DNA of 64,000 nt from Haliangium sp963772315 (GTDB taxonomy: Bacteria; Myxococcota_A; Polyangia; Haliangiales; Haliangiaceae), in contig CAVYWJ010000004.1 of the NCBI GenBank assembly GCA_963772315.1, positions 3,100,001 to 3,164,000 on the forward strand, given 5' to 3'. Below, piece by piece: positions 11,101-22,070 of this stretch. A program made the position numbers and the translations under genes. Each line of letters opens with the position of its first letter. Positions within the stretch are counted from its first letter, which is position 1. Below the pieces are notes generated by a model. That model was not told the origin of the DNA. It did no database searches and worked only from the letters and a program-made list of their open reading frames with translations.

Positions 11101-12422
11101 GCCCGGATGGTCGAACATCACCAGCCCCGCCTCGCCGCCGCGCACGCGCGCCCCCGCATGCTGCGCGCAGAGCGCGTCGACCATCTGGCCGTGCGCCTGC
11201 ACGACCCGCGCTGCGATGTCGTCACCCCAGCGCGTGACCAGCGCAGCGCGGTTGACCCCGGCGCTGGCCACGATCACCACCAGCGCAGGAGCCGGCGTGA
11301 GCGCGGTGCTGTCGGCGAGCGCGATCGCGACCTCGCGTGCCGATGCTGGCCGCGCGCGCGGATCCGGCGCCAGGCAGCGCACGATGATCGCGTCGATGAC
11401 CCCCGGGATGCCGGTCACCAGCGAGGACGGCGAGGGCGGCGCCGACTCCGCGCGCAGGCGATAGAGATCCTGCGGCGTCCTGGCCTCGAACGCCGGCTTG
11501 CCCGTGAGCAGCTTGTGCAGGATCAGGCCCAGCGCGTAGAGGTCGCTCTGGATCGACACCTCCTGAGCGCCGAGCTGCTCGGGCGCCATGTACGCAGGGG
11601 TTCCCTGCACCATGCCGTGCTCGGGCGTCTCCTGCACCAGGCTCGCGAGTCCGAAATCCGCGATGCGCACCCGACCGCGGGTGTCGAGGATCAGGTTCGC
11701 GGGCTTGAGATCACGGTGCAGGATGCCGCTCTCGTGGATCGCGGCCAGACCCTGGCAGATCTGCACGCCGATCTCGAGCGCCTTGTTCACCGGCAAGTGC
11801 CCGATGCGACGCAGGAGGGCATCGAGATCCTCGCCGTCGATGTACTCCATCGACAGGAAGCGCCGGCCCTCGGCCTCACCGATGTCATAGACGCGGCACA
11901 CGTGCGGATGCGTGACGCTGCGGGCCAGGCGCACCTCGCTGCGCAGCCGATCCAGCCGGGCGAGGTCGCGCTCCCAGCGCTCGGGCAAGAGCTTGATCGC
12001 CACGAGCTCGCCGAGCTCCATGTCCTCGGCCGAGTACACCTCGCCCATGCCGCCGCGGCCGAGCAGGCGGATGATGCGATAGCGGTCGGCCAGGATCGTG
12101 CCGGAGGGAAACCGGCTCTCCACCAGCCTGGAGCCTGCCGACGAGCCCCGGCTGCTCGATGCGCGCGGTTGCGGTCGCCGCCCATCGCGTGCTTGCCCGT
12201 TCGTGGCCGCGTGCTGCCGGCCCGCCTGGGCCTTCATCGACTCGGTGGGCGCGGCATCGTCCAGCTTGTGCGTCATGCGGCCGCGCTCGCCGTCTCCAGC
12301 GTCGCCAGGGCCGCTGGCTCTGCCCTTGCTCGGCCCTCTGTCCGGGTTCCCGCCCTGCGCCGGCAGGAGCGGCGTGGTCCGCGACTCGTGGAGGTCGGAA
12401 GAATGCCTGGAGCCGGGTCGGT

Positions 12423-12426
<4 letters not shown>
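8104..12426 (-). CDS. Giant Ser/Thr kinase / cyclase-like / second kinase / TM / TPR protein, copy 1
   Basis: 1440 aa. The open frame runs upstream to 12939, but a GTG at 12426 overlaps the TGA of the upstream regulator by four bases (GTGA) and gives an N-terminus (VNRPGSRHSSDLHES) alignable to the MNQPPSSRSRELDDS start of copy 2, so I place the start there. Architecture as in copy 2: kinase 1 (about 100-360; GRGGMGEVY, HRDLKPANLI, DFGLA, MAPEQ), degenerate cyclase-like segment (ALVVIVASAG, no metal Asp), kinase 2 (GEGGFGEVW, VFKF, HKDVKPANVL, LGDFGIG, MAPELL), one TM (about 888-910), then TPRs. Long stretches of DNA inside the kinase 2 domain (about 10240-10400) match copy 2 almost base for base, while the TPR part has diverged. 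Coupling to the sigma-54-type activator suggests a shared signalling circuit. Confidence 0.92.
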
Positions 12427-14330
<1,904 letters not shown>

Positions 14331-14973
14331 GAATGCAGTATAACCAGCTGGGTTCGTCGATGAGGAATTTCTGCACGAAAATTATTTGATCCACCATCAA
14401 GGAGATTGTCTCCGTCATGTCGGCGGGCGCCGGCGCCGCCGATCCTGGCAGGGCGACGTGGCGATGGACGCTCCCGTCGTGCGCATGGCCTGCTCCCGTC
14501 GTGCGCATGGCCTGCACCCGCCGGAGGCCCGTCGCATCCGTGCCCGAGCAGCTCATTCACGCCGTACGGCGCGAAAAGCCGAGCAGCTACGTGGTCTTCG
14601 CTGCGTGAAGGCGGGCCGCGGCCGCAGCTCGGCGCGCCTGGCATCAGCCTTGCTCGAAGAGGGCGCGTGGCGACCGAGGGAGGACCGGGCGAGGGCGAAC
14701 GAAATGGAAATGAAAAGAAATGAAACGAGCGGTGACGGCCTGCTCCGTCCTGGTCGAGGGATTCCCATTGGCGCAGCTCAATCTAGGTGTTCTCCCAGAC
14801 CTCCTCGACAAACAGAAACAGCATGTTTCGCAGGAATGTTCGGCGCTCTCAGGTGTCGCGCGCGACGAGCGGATGGCCGGGAGTCCGACCGGTCGTGTGA
14901 TGAGCGAACCGGGGTGAGGCAGGGCGCCAGCCGCGGACTGGACGTCCGGCCCCGGATCAGGCAAGAACACGGG
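14331..14973. other. Intergenic region between divergent units; contains a 22-bp tandem duplication
   Basis: About 640 bases between the minus-strand activator and the plus-strand lipoprotein. It holds a perfect 22-bp tandem duplication at 14471-14514 (unit begins CTCCCGTCGTGCGCATGG). The AT-rich stretch near 14375-14400 is unusual for the window and may contain the promoter of the activator operon, but I could not identify a convincing -35/-10 or -24/-12 pair. Short open frames on both strands lack ribosome sites and recognisable motifs. Confidence 0.5.
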
Positions 14974-15519
14974 ATGTCCAGAATGATGTCAGTGGCGCAG
15001 TGGCTCGCTCGCGCATCCGTCACGTGCGCGGCCGTGGGCGCCATCGCGTGCACCATCGCGTGCACGGTGCCCGCGTCCCGGCCTGCGTCATCCGCCACCG
15101 AGCCGGCCGAGACGCCGCCTTCATCCGCGTTCGCGCCGCCGTCCACGCAGCCCGCGGCGAGCCGGTCAGCCACGCCCGCGCCGCCCGCGCCGTCCGCGCC
15201 CGCACGGCCGTCCCTGCGCCGGCTGTTCGCGGCGCACCCGAAGACGGTCGCGCGCCAGGTGCCCGCGGACAACGACGCGCGCATCGAGGCCCATCTGGCC
15301 GCGCATCCCGACACGCCCGCGGACATCGCGACCGCCATCCGCGCGCACGAGCTGTGGCTCGGCATGACCGAGGCCGAGGTGGTGCTGAGCGTGGGCCCGG
15401 CCACGCGCCAGGAGCCCGTGACCGGGGAGCCGGGCGCGCACGGCCTGTTCTCCGCCGGCGAGGGCTGGTTCCTGCGCTTCGACGAGAACGGCTATCTGTA
15501 CGAGCTGGTCGAGCGCTGA
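14974..15519 (+). CDS. Putative lipoprotein with BamE/SmpA-like C-terminal module
   Basis: 181 aa from the ATG at 14974; ATGs at 14983 and 14986 are equally possible. The N-terminus is a lipoprotein-type signal (SVTCAAVGAIACTIACT). A long Ser/Pro/Ala-rich linker (about 40-85) follows, typical of proteins that span away from the membrane. The C-terminal part (about 95-181) contains the pattern LWLGMTEAEVVLSVGPATRQE and then WFLRFDENGYLYEL, which resembles the 'G-M-T..EV...LG.P' start and the return strand of the SmpA/BamE/OmlA fold. That fold is a small alpha-beta lipoprotein domain seen in envelope assembly factors. The function cannot be specified further. The next gene is convergent and begins 55 nt away. 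Confidence 0.7.
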   Translation: MSRMMSVAQWLARASVTCAAVGAIACTIACTVPASRPASSATEPAETPPSSAFAPPSTQPAASRSATPAPPAPSAPARPSLRRLFAAHPKTVARQVPADNDARIEAHLAAHPDTPADIATAIRAHELWLGMTEAEVVLSVGPATRQEPVTGEPGAHGLFSAGEGWFLRFDENGYLYELVER

Positions 15520-15574
15520 GCCCGGCCACACCCGGGACGGACGGCGTCGCCGCGCAGCGCGGGCCAGGCGCGAC

Positions 15575-16468
15575 TCACTCGAACGGCCTGTCCTGCATAT
15601 CGATGGCGCCGTCGTCGCTGGTGACGCGGTAATACAGCGGCCGGGTTTCACCGGTGGTGTCCCTGGCCGTGCACGTGAACTGACTGTTCGGCACCGAGAG
15701 GCGCAGCGGCGGGCCGCAGTCGACCTCGGCTTCGATGCCGAGCTTGGCCATCTCGTCGATGGCGAGCTTGGCCGCGAGCTCGGAGACCACGAAGCCGCGG
15801 CGCGGTGTGGAGATGGCGCCGTCGGGCCCGATCGTGATCTCGAAGCCGACGTCGATGCCTTGCACGCGCGCCTGGCACATCGGCGGCGTGGCGCTGCCTG
15901 CGACCATGATTCCCGGGCATGTGATGCCCGGCAGCTGGAGCCCGTGGGCCTCGGCATAGAGCTTGGTGATGTTCTCGGCCACGGCCGTGCCAAAGGCAAC
16001 GCCGGTGGTCTCCCAGCCCCCGTTCTCGCCCTCGCCCTTCGTGATCGCGACCTCGAAGGTCTCGCCCGTCGGGGCCCTGGCCTGGCAGGTCTTGCCGGAC
16101 GGAAAAGCCGGACACGTGACCTCGACGGGGACGCCCGCGCGCTCCGAGAGCAAAGGCATGATTTTTTTGGCCACCGCATCGCCAAGGGCGACACCCTTGG
16201 GCGTCCCGTCCCATTTCCCGTCCGTGCCCTTCTTCACCTCGACCGTGAAGGTCTCACCGGTCTGGGCCCTGGCCTGGCACTCGGTGGCCTTGTCGGACGC
16301 GAGCTCCGGGCACGTGACCTCGATGGGCACGCCCATGCTCGCGGAGAGCGAGGACGAGACATCCTTGGCGGCCGTCTCGTTACTCTTGGTGCACTGGACC
16401 GAGCAGCTCGCCAGGAGCAGCGCGGCCACGGCGAGCAGTAAATCGGACCGATACCGGGTTCGCTTCAT
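15575..16468 (-). CDS. Lipoprotein with four tandem DUF4333-like Cys-pair repeats
   Basis: 297 aa, ATG at 16468. A signal peptide ends at a lipobox (LLLASC, Cys at about 22). The mature part consists of four repeats of about 65 residues, each with two Cys that would form a disulfide and the form V-x-V-T-C-P ... C-Q-A-R-A-x-T-G-E-T-F-x-V. They are seen as IEVTCPEL/ECQARAQTGETF, VEVTCPAF/TCQARAPTGETF, ITCPGI/MCQARVQGIDVGF and EVDCGPP/FTCTARDTTGETR. Between them lie helices of the form GVALGDAVAKKI...L. The helix plus C-P...C-x-A-x-x-x-G pattern matches DUF4333, a secreted domain known mainly from actinobacteria; I make this match from memory. The role is unknown. The number of repeats is unusual, since one or two is typical. 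Confidence 0.75.
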   Translation of the reverse strand: MKRTRYRSDLLLAVAALLLASCSVQCTKSNETAAKDVSSSLSASMGVPIEVTCPELASDKATECQARAQTGETFTVEVKKGTDGKWDGTPKGVALGDAVAKKIMPLLSERAGVPVEVTCPAFPSGKTCQARAPTGETFEVAITKGEGENGGWETTGVAFGTAVAENITKLYAEAHGLQLPGITCPGIMVAGSATPPMCQARVQGIDVGFEITIGPDGAISTPRRGFVVSELAAKLAIDEMAKLGIEAEVDCGPPLRLSVPNSQFTCTARDTTGETRPLYYRVTSDDGAIDMQDRPFE

Positions 16469-16584
16469 GCCGCGAGCCTACTGCTGGACGCGGGGTGAGG
16501 GGAAGGGTGCTCGGGAACCAGTCGGGGCGGGGTCTGGATCGCAGGGTCTGCAGGTGCAAGCCTGGCGTGGCCGGGTCGCGGAGC
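16469..16584. other. Intergenic stretch leading into minisatellite 1
   Basis: Short GC-rich region between the start of the DUF4333-like lipoprotein and the 42-bp repeat array. It presumably contains the lipoprotein promoter on the minus strand. No clear elements were recognised. Confidence 0.4.
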
Positions 16585-16878
16585 ATGCAGACGCGATCTG
16601 CGCGCGACGGAACCGGGTCGCGGACGCTGCAGACGCGGTCTGCGCGCGACGGAACCGGGTCGCGGACGCTGCAGACGCGGTCCGGCAACGACGGAAGGCG
16701 ATCGCGGTGGCTGCAGGCGGGATCGAGCAACGACGGAAGGCGATCGCGAGGGCTGCAGGCGCGGTCCGGCGATGACGGAAGGCGATCGCGGTGGCTGCAG
16801 ACGCGGTCCGGCGATGACGGAAGGCGATCGCGGTGGCTGCAGGCGGGCTCCGGCGATGACGGAACGCGATCGCTGAAT
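16585..16878. repeat. Minisatellite 1: seven 42-bp units
   Basis: Seven consecutive units of exactly 42 bases begin at 16585, 16627, 16669, 16711, 16753, 16795 and 16837; a decayed eighth follows to about 16920. Each unit starts CTGCAGRCGCGG and, in the later copies, ends GGCGATCGCGGTGG, so it carries a CTGCAG and a GCGATCGC palindrome. Because 42 is a multiple of three the array is open in several frames and gives 14-residue Arg-rich repeats on both strands, but there is no ribosome site or start context, so I treat it as non-coding. It lies directly upstream of the gene at 17197. Confidence 0.88.
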
Positions 16879-16988
16879 GCGCGATCGAGATCCGTCGCTG
16901 CAAAGGCGCGATTGCGGCAGGCGCGATCGGGATATGTGGCAGCGGAGACACGGTTGCGCGAGGCGATCGCGACATCCGCCACGCTCAA

Positions 16989-17006
16989 CTCAGAAAATCT
17001 CTTAGG
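16989..17006 (+). promoter_or_regulatory. 18-bp element CTCAGAAAATCTCTTAGG, copy 1
   Basis: The same 18 bases, with one mismatch, occur on the minus strand at 59939-59956, ahead of the other unknown helical-protein gene. Here the element is 190 bases upstream of the ATG at 17197 and just after minisatellite 1. AT-rich sequence is rare in this window, so a 17/18 match in equivalent positions is unlikely to be chance. It may be an operator, a promoter element or part of a structured leader. Confidence 0.6.
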
Positions 17007-17053
17007 AGTATTTCGCAGGTAGAAAGAAATATTCTGATATCCGACGTCCCAAC

Positions 17054-17074
17054 CCGATCTTTTTCGGTTTTTTT
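17054..17074 (+). terminator. Weak hairpin plus T7 tract (attenuator-like)
   Basis: A short stem (CCGA/TCGG, loop TCTTTT) is followed by seven T at 17068-17074, between the shared 18-bp element and the gene at 17197. The stem is only four pairs, so intrinsic termination would be weak. The matching leader at 59901-59930 also has a hairpin followed by seven T, which is why I record it. Confidence 0.4.
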
Positions 17075-17196
17075 GCGGGTCACCGCTTGGCAGGCGGGCA
17101 TTCGATGACAAGACTGCACTTGCTCGCGCGTGGGGGAGGGGAATGCACCCAGCCATCCAGCGCCGGTGGACTTCGAGTTTACAGAGAGAGGAAGCT

Positions 17197-18006
17197 ATGG
17201 CCAACATGAGTATCCAGGTGCAGAACCGCAGCGCCAACGCGCGGTTCGCGGTTCGTTCGCTGACCACCCATCGCGAGGAGGTGATTCGCGGCCTGCTCGC
17301 GCACAATGCGTATCTGCCGGTCGGGCTCCGCATCGAGGAGGCGACCATCCGGCTGTTCCTCGACTGGCTGAGCTCGACCATGGCGCACAAGACCGAGGCC
17401 ATGGTCGCGGCCGAGATGAACTACGTGAACGAGCAAGCCGACGATCCGGCGGTGCGCGCCCGGCGCGACCAGGCAATGGGTCCGGTGCTCACGGCCATCT
17501 CGCGCGTGCGGGTGCGCGTCGGCTCGGTGCTCGGCGACGAGGGCCTGAACACCTACGGCCTGCGCAAGCAGGTACCGCGGCTGCCCGGCGACCTGGCCGA
17601 GTACGCCACCGTGGTGGTGGCGCTCCTGCGCGGCCGCTCGCGCACGGTGGACGACGGCGTGGGCGGCGTGCTCGACACGATCATCCTGGCCGCCGCGCTC
17701 GAGGATGCGGTGTCGCCGCTGCGTCAGGCCCTCGACGACATCGAGATCGAGCAGCGCGAGCTCGAGGGCGCGATGATCCGGCGCGACAGCCTGGTCGGCG
17801 AGTGGCACGAGGTCTATCAGGGCGGCGCGACCGCGGTCACGGGCCTCTACCGGATGGCCGGTCAGCTCGCGCTGTCGCAGCGCGTGAAGCCCTCGCACCG
17901 CCGCGGCGCCGGCGAGGACGCGCCGCCGGTCGATGGCGCGCCCGTGGTGCTGCCCGACCCCGAAGAGCCGGGCAACGAAGAGCCGGCCACGCCTGCGCGC
18001 ACCTGA
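17197..18006 (+). CDS. Unknown helical protein (269 aa), first of two related genes
   Basis: Not recognised. ATG at 17197 with GAGAGAGGAAG just upstream. There is no signal peptide or membrane helix. The sequence is predicted almost entirely alpha-helical with charged heptad-like stretches (for example EDAVSPLRQALDDIEIEQRELEG, here cited as SPLRQALDDIEIEQ, about 168-181) and a Pro/Glu/Asp-rich tail from about 235. A segment YGLRKQVPRLPGDLAEYA followed by VVVALLRGR, and then RQALDD and a later Arg/Tyr-rich helix, lines up in order with parts of the 239-aa protein encoded at 59099-59818 (LGRISQQKPEDLLAQGDAVLRG, cited as QQKPEDLLAQGDAVLRG; RQALDD). I therefore infer distant paralogy. Both genes also have the same kind of upstream region (minisatellite, 18-bp element, hairpin plus T7). 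A structural or phage-tail-like role is possible but unsupported. Confidence 0.7.
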   Translation: MANMSIQVQNRSANARFAVRSLTTHREEVIRGLLAHNAYLPVGLRIEEATIRLFLDWLSSTMAHKTEAMVAAEMNYVNEQADDPAVRARRDQAMGPVLTAISRVRVRVGSVLGDEGLNTYGLRKQVPRLPGDLAEYATVVVALLRGRSRTVDDGVGGVLDTIILAAALEDAVSPLRQALDDIEIEQRELEGAMIRRDSLVGEWHEVYQGGATAVTGLYRMAGQLALSQRVKPSHRRGAGEDAPPVDGAPVVLPDPEEPGNEEPATPART

Positions 18007-18045
18007 TCCGCGCGCGAACATTGACCGGGACCGGGCGCGGGCCTG

Positions 18046-18642
18046 CTAATCCAGGAACTCGTCGACCGGCAGCGTGATATCGGCGAATGCCTGCAGCGTG
18101 ATGGCTTCGCCGCGGCCCGCGTGGCGGCACGTGCGGTAGGCGCCGTTCTCGATGTCGGTGTAGATCTCGACGCAGTCCTCGGGCAGGTTCACGATCCAGT
18201 ACTCGCTGACGCCGCTTGCTGCATAGAGGCCGGCCTTGATACGGCGATCCTTGGCCACCGAGGTCTGGGCCACCTCGATGGCCAAAAAAGCGGTGTCGGG
18301 ATGGCCATGTGGACGCGGCCCGCGCGCGACCACGACCAGATCGGGCTCGGGCTCCGAGTCCTCGGACGCGGCCAGCGGGCTCTGCACGCGCACCGATGCG
18401 CGACCGAGCACTGCCGGCGCCAGGAGCATGTTGAGCTTCTCGATGACGGTCGCGTGCCGTGGACCCTGCGGGCTCATGGTCACAATGATTCCATGGAGGA
18501 GCTCGACCCGCTCGTCCTCGAAGCAGCCTTGCTCCACCAGGCAGTCGTATTCCGAGCGCCGCAGAGGCCGCAGCTGCTCCGGTGAAAGGGGGCCCATCTC
18601 TACGAGCTGCAGCATGTGTATATATATACCATGCGCGGGCAT
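18046..18642 (-). CDS. Uma2-family (DUF820) restriction-endonuclease-fold protein
   Basis: 198 aa from the ATG at 18642. A second ATG at 18615 (MLQLVEMGPL) gives the more family-like N-terminus, and neither has a clear ribosome site; the bases between them form a TATATATATA run. The protein has the Uma2 layout: N-terminal RPLRRSEYDCLVEQGCFEDE, RVELLHGIIVTMSP, then the PD-(D/E)XK core PEPDLVVVARG, FLAIEVAQTS and KAGLYAASGVSEYWIVNL. These predicted nucleases are scattered singly in cyanobacteria and myxobacteria and their cellular role is unclear. It is on the same strand as, and 35 nt after, the M20 dipeptidase gene. Confidence 0.87.
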   Translation of the reverse strand: MPAHGIYIHMLQLVEMGPLSPEQLRPLRRSEYDCLVEQGCFEDERVELLHGIIVTMSPQGPRHATVIEKLNMLLAPAVLGRASVRVQSPLAASEDSEPEPDLVVVARGPRPHGHPDTAFLAIEVAQTSVAKDRRIKAGLYAASGVSEYWIVNLPEDCVEIYTDIENGAYRTCRHAGRGEAITLQAFADITLPVDEFLD

Positions 18643-18677
18643 GTGCGACGCGCCCCGGGCGCCGGGCGGCCGGGAGC

Positions 18678-20159
<1,482 letters not shown>

Positions 20160-20193
20160 CCAGGCCCGGGCCGCGTACGGCCCGATGCGTCGA

Positions 20194-20843
20194 TCACAGC
20201 TCGTACAAGCGGCGAAACCAGGTCACGAACGTCTTGGCACGCTCGGACTGCGGATCGAGCATCTTTTGTAGCACGGCGTGGTGGAGCTGAGAGCCGGGCG
20301 GGTCCTGCCAGGCCAGCCAAGTGTGGATCTCGGCCTTGTCGCGATGAGCGTCGCGGTACGGCGCTCCGCGATGCCGTGCCTCGGTAATGGCTTCTTGAAC
20401 GTACGCCCACAGAGCAGAGCCCTCGTCGGGCACCAGATAGGCGAGGAAGGTCTCGAGCATGCCGCGCGACTGATTGTCGGGCATGAGCCAGATGCCGAGC
20501 GACTTGCCTTCCTGGCTGCGGACGATGGCACCTTCGGGCGGTGGCGTTGCCGGAAGATCAAGAGAGAGGGCCGCGCACTCTGCGCGTAGGCGTTGCCAGC
20601 GCTCAGCGGGTTGATCATCGGCGTCGAGGAGAATGCCGAGACGTTGCAGGTTCCGCTGCCCGAGTTCGGCGCGGATGCTGCCAGGTCGCAGCAATTCGTC
20701 GATGCCCCCGACAGCTTCGATCTCCACGGGCCACTCATCACGACGCTCGCCCAGCGAATGCCGTTGGCCTCGATGAGCTGCGGGATCACGCGCTTGTCCT
20801 CGTCGCCCTCGACCAGGAGCCTGTTGGCATTGGGTAGTCGCAT
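20194..20843 (-). pseudogene. TOPRIM-like DUF3226-type protein, broken by a one-base deletion
   Basis: Begins MRLPNANRLLVEGDEDKRV at 20843, two bases after the stop of the AAA ATPase gene, so clearly its operon partner. After NGIRW the frame is lost. The homologous continuation (ERRDEWPVEIEAVGGIDELL, then GILLDAD, GIWLMPDNQSRGMLETFL, HTWLAWQDPPGS) runs in the next frame to the stop at 20194. Adding one G to the GGG run at about 20750-20752 restores RWGERRDEW. The VEG-x-D and LDAD acidic motifs are those of TOPRIM-type folds, as in DUF3226 and the related DUF4435 proteins that pair with AAA ATPases in OLD/PARIS-like defence modules. The frameshift may be a sequencing error in a homopolymer rather than true decay. 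Confidence 0.75.
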
Positions 20844-20845
20844 GC

Positions 20846-21976
20846 TCAGCGCACCTCGATGCCACGCTCGGCCGCAATGATGATCTCGTGCTCGCCAAAG
20901 TGCACCGTACGACCTCGCTCTCGCTCGATACGATGAATCATGGCCGTGCCTGGGGCTGCATTCATCTCACGCAGCACCGCGGCAAGGCTCTCGTAACAGT
21001 CGCGGCTATGCGATGTCGCAAAGACCTGGACATCCAGGCGCTGCGCGGTCTCTATGACGAGCTTCCACATCTCGGACATGGCGCTGAAATGCAGCCCTGT
21101 ATCGATCTCGTCGACCAGTAGTGTCCCTCCGCGTGCTTGCACCAGTGCCAGGCATAGGCTCAGTAGGCGCCAGATGCCGTCACCCATGCTGCCAATCGGG
21201 ATGCGCTCCACCTGACCCTTGCATCGCACGAACAAACCGCTGCCACCCGATGTCTCGGCATCACCGCCGGCCAGTGCCAGACGTTCGATGCTCGGATCGA
21301 TGATTCGTAATGCATCGATGATCCGCTGCTCTTCCTCCGTGAGGACGATATTGCCGAACATCGACGCCACTACACCTCGGCTCAGCGAGCGTGTTGGAAT
21401 GAGGACCGCCAACGGGCCTTTTTTCGGACGTGGCATTCGCCGCAGCACGCGAACGGGCAGATCACCCTCGGCAGTGAGTCGCACGGAATAGTTTCTGAGA
21501 TCTGTGCTCGTATCGGTGCGGCGGTCGTCGGTGACGTTGACACGCAGGATGAGGGGGCCTTCCCGTGGTTCTGTGTCCGTTGGCTCTGCGCCGGGAAAGA
21601 GCGTGTGCTGGCCATGTTCGTCAACACTCTCGTCCAGTCCAGGCTCCTCTTCGATCGACACCTGAAAACCCTGGTTCCTTCGGTTTCTCCGCCCCATGAT
21701 GGTGAACGCTTGGCCTGGCTCCGCCCTGTGCCCGTGAAAGAGATGGCGCACGGCCAGATCGAGACCGCCCTGGGTCTTCGTCAAATGCTCGTCACGCCGC
21801 TTCATGACATCTTCCAGAGCGTCTGGAGCCGCTGCCGTCCACCACAACGTGAGAGCTTCGAGGAGCGCCGTCTTGCCGCAGTTGTTGGTGCCCACCAGCA
21901 GGTTGATGCGGGCCAGGTCTTTCACCTCGAAGCGCTCGAAACAGCGGAAACCTTCAATTTGCAGTGAGTCCAGCAT
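20846..21976 (-). CDS. AAA-family ATPase (AAA_21/RecF-like), defence-type pair with TOPRIM-like partner
   Basis: 376 aa, ATG at 21976 preceded by AGAGAGG. An SMC/RecF-like ABC ATPase: Walker A VGTNNCGKTALLEAL (about 29-43), signature-like GSMGDGIWRLL, Walker B TLLVDEIDTGLHF and switch His in FATSHSRDCYE. The insertion between the two halves contains no recognised domain. It is followed at two bases by a TOPRIM-like gene. ATPase plus TOPRIM nuclease pairs (OLD, Gabija, PARIS types) act as phage-defence or abortive-infection systems, and by analogy this pair may too. It is not an exact match to a named system that I can confirm by reading. Confidence 0.85.
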   Translation of the reverse strand: MLDSLQIEGFRCFERFEVKDLARINLLVGTNNCGKTALLEALTLWWTAAAPDALEDVMKRRDEHLTKTQGGLDLAVRHLFHGHRAEPGQAFTIMGRRNRRNQGFQVSIEEEPGLDESVDEHGQHTLFPGAEPTDTEPREGPLILRVNVTDDRRTDTSTDLRNYSVRLTAEGDLPVRVLRRMPRPKKGPLAVLIPTRSLSRGVVASMFGNIVLTEEEQRIIDALRIIDPSIERLALAGGDAETSGGSGLFVRCKGQVERIPIGSMGDGIWRLLSLCLALVQARGGTLLVDEIDTGLHFSAMSEMWKLVIETAQRLDVQVFATSHSRDCYESLAAVLREMNAAPGTAMIHRIERERGRTVHFGEHEIIIAAERGIEVR

Positions 21977-22070
21977 GCGTGCCTCTCTGCGGCGAGCATA
22001 GTCGCCCGATCCAGGCGTGTCACCTGGGGCACGCCGCGTGTTCCAGGCTGTGCGTGCGCGCCGGCGCGGC

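Noticed and set aside
14720..14917. 65-aa plus-strand ORF (MKRAVTACSVLVEG) as a fourth RiPP-like peptide
   Set aside because: It lacks the LHRxTLRxL leader, has no ribosome site, and its frame shows no conserved motif.
16495..17022. 175-aa plus-strand frame with 14-residue Arg-rich repeats (and the antisense equivalent)
   Set aside because: The repeats follow directly from the 42-bp minisatellite, both strands are open, and there is no ribosome site. The related 43-bp arrays cannot encode repeats, so coding is not the reason for the arrays.
18605..18630. TATATATATA as a promoter for the Uma2-like gene
   Set aside because: It lies between two possible ATG starts and lacks a partner -35; left as an ambiguity in the gene entry.
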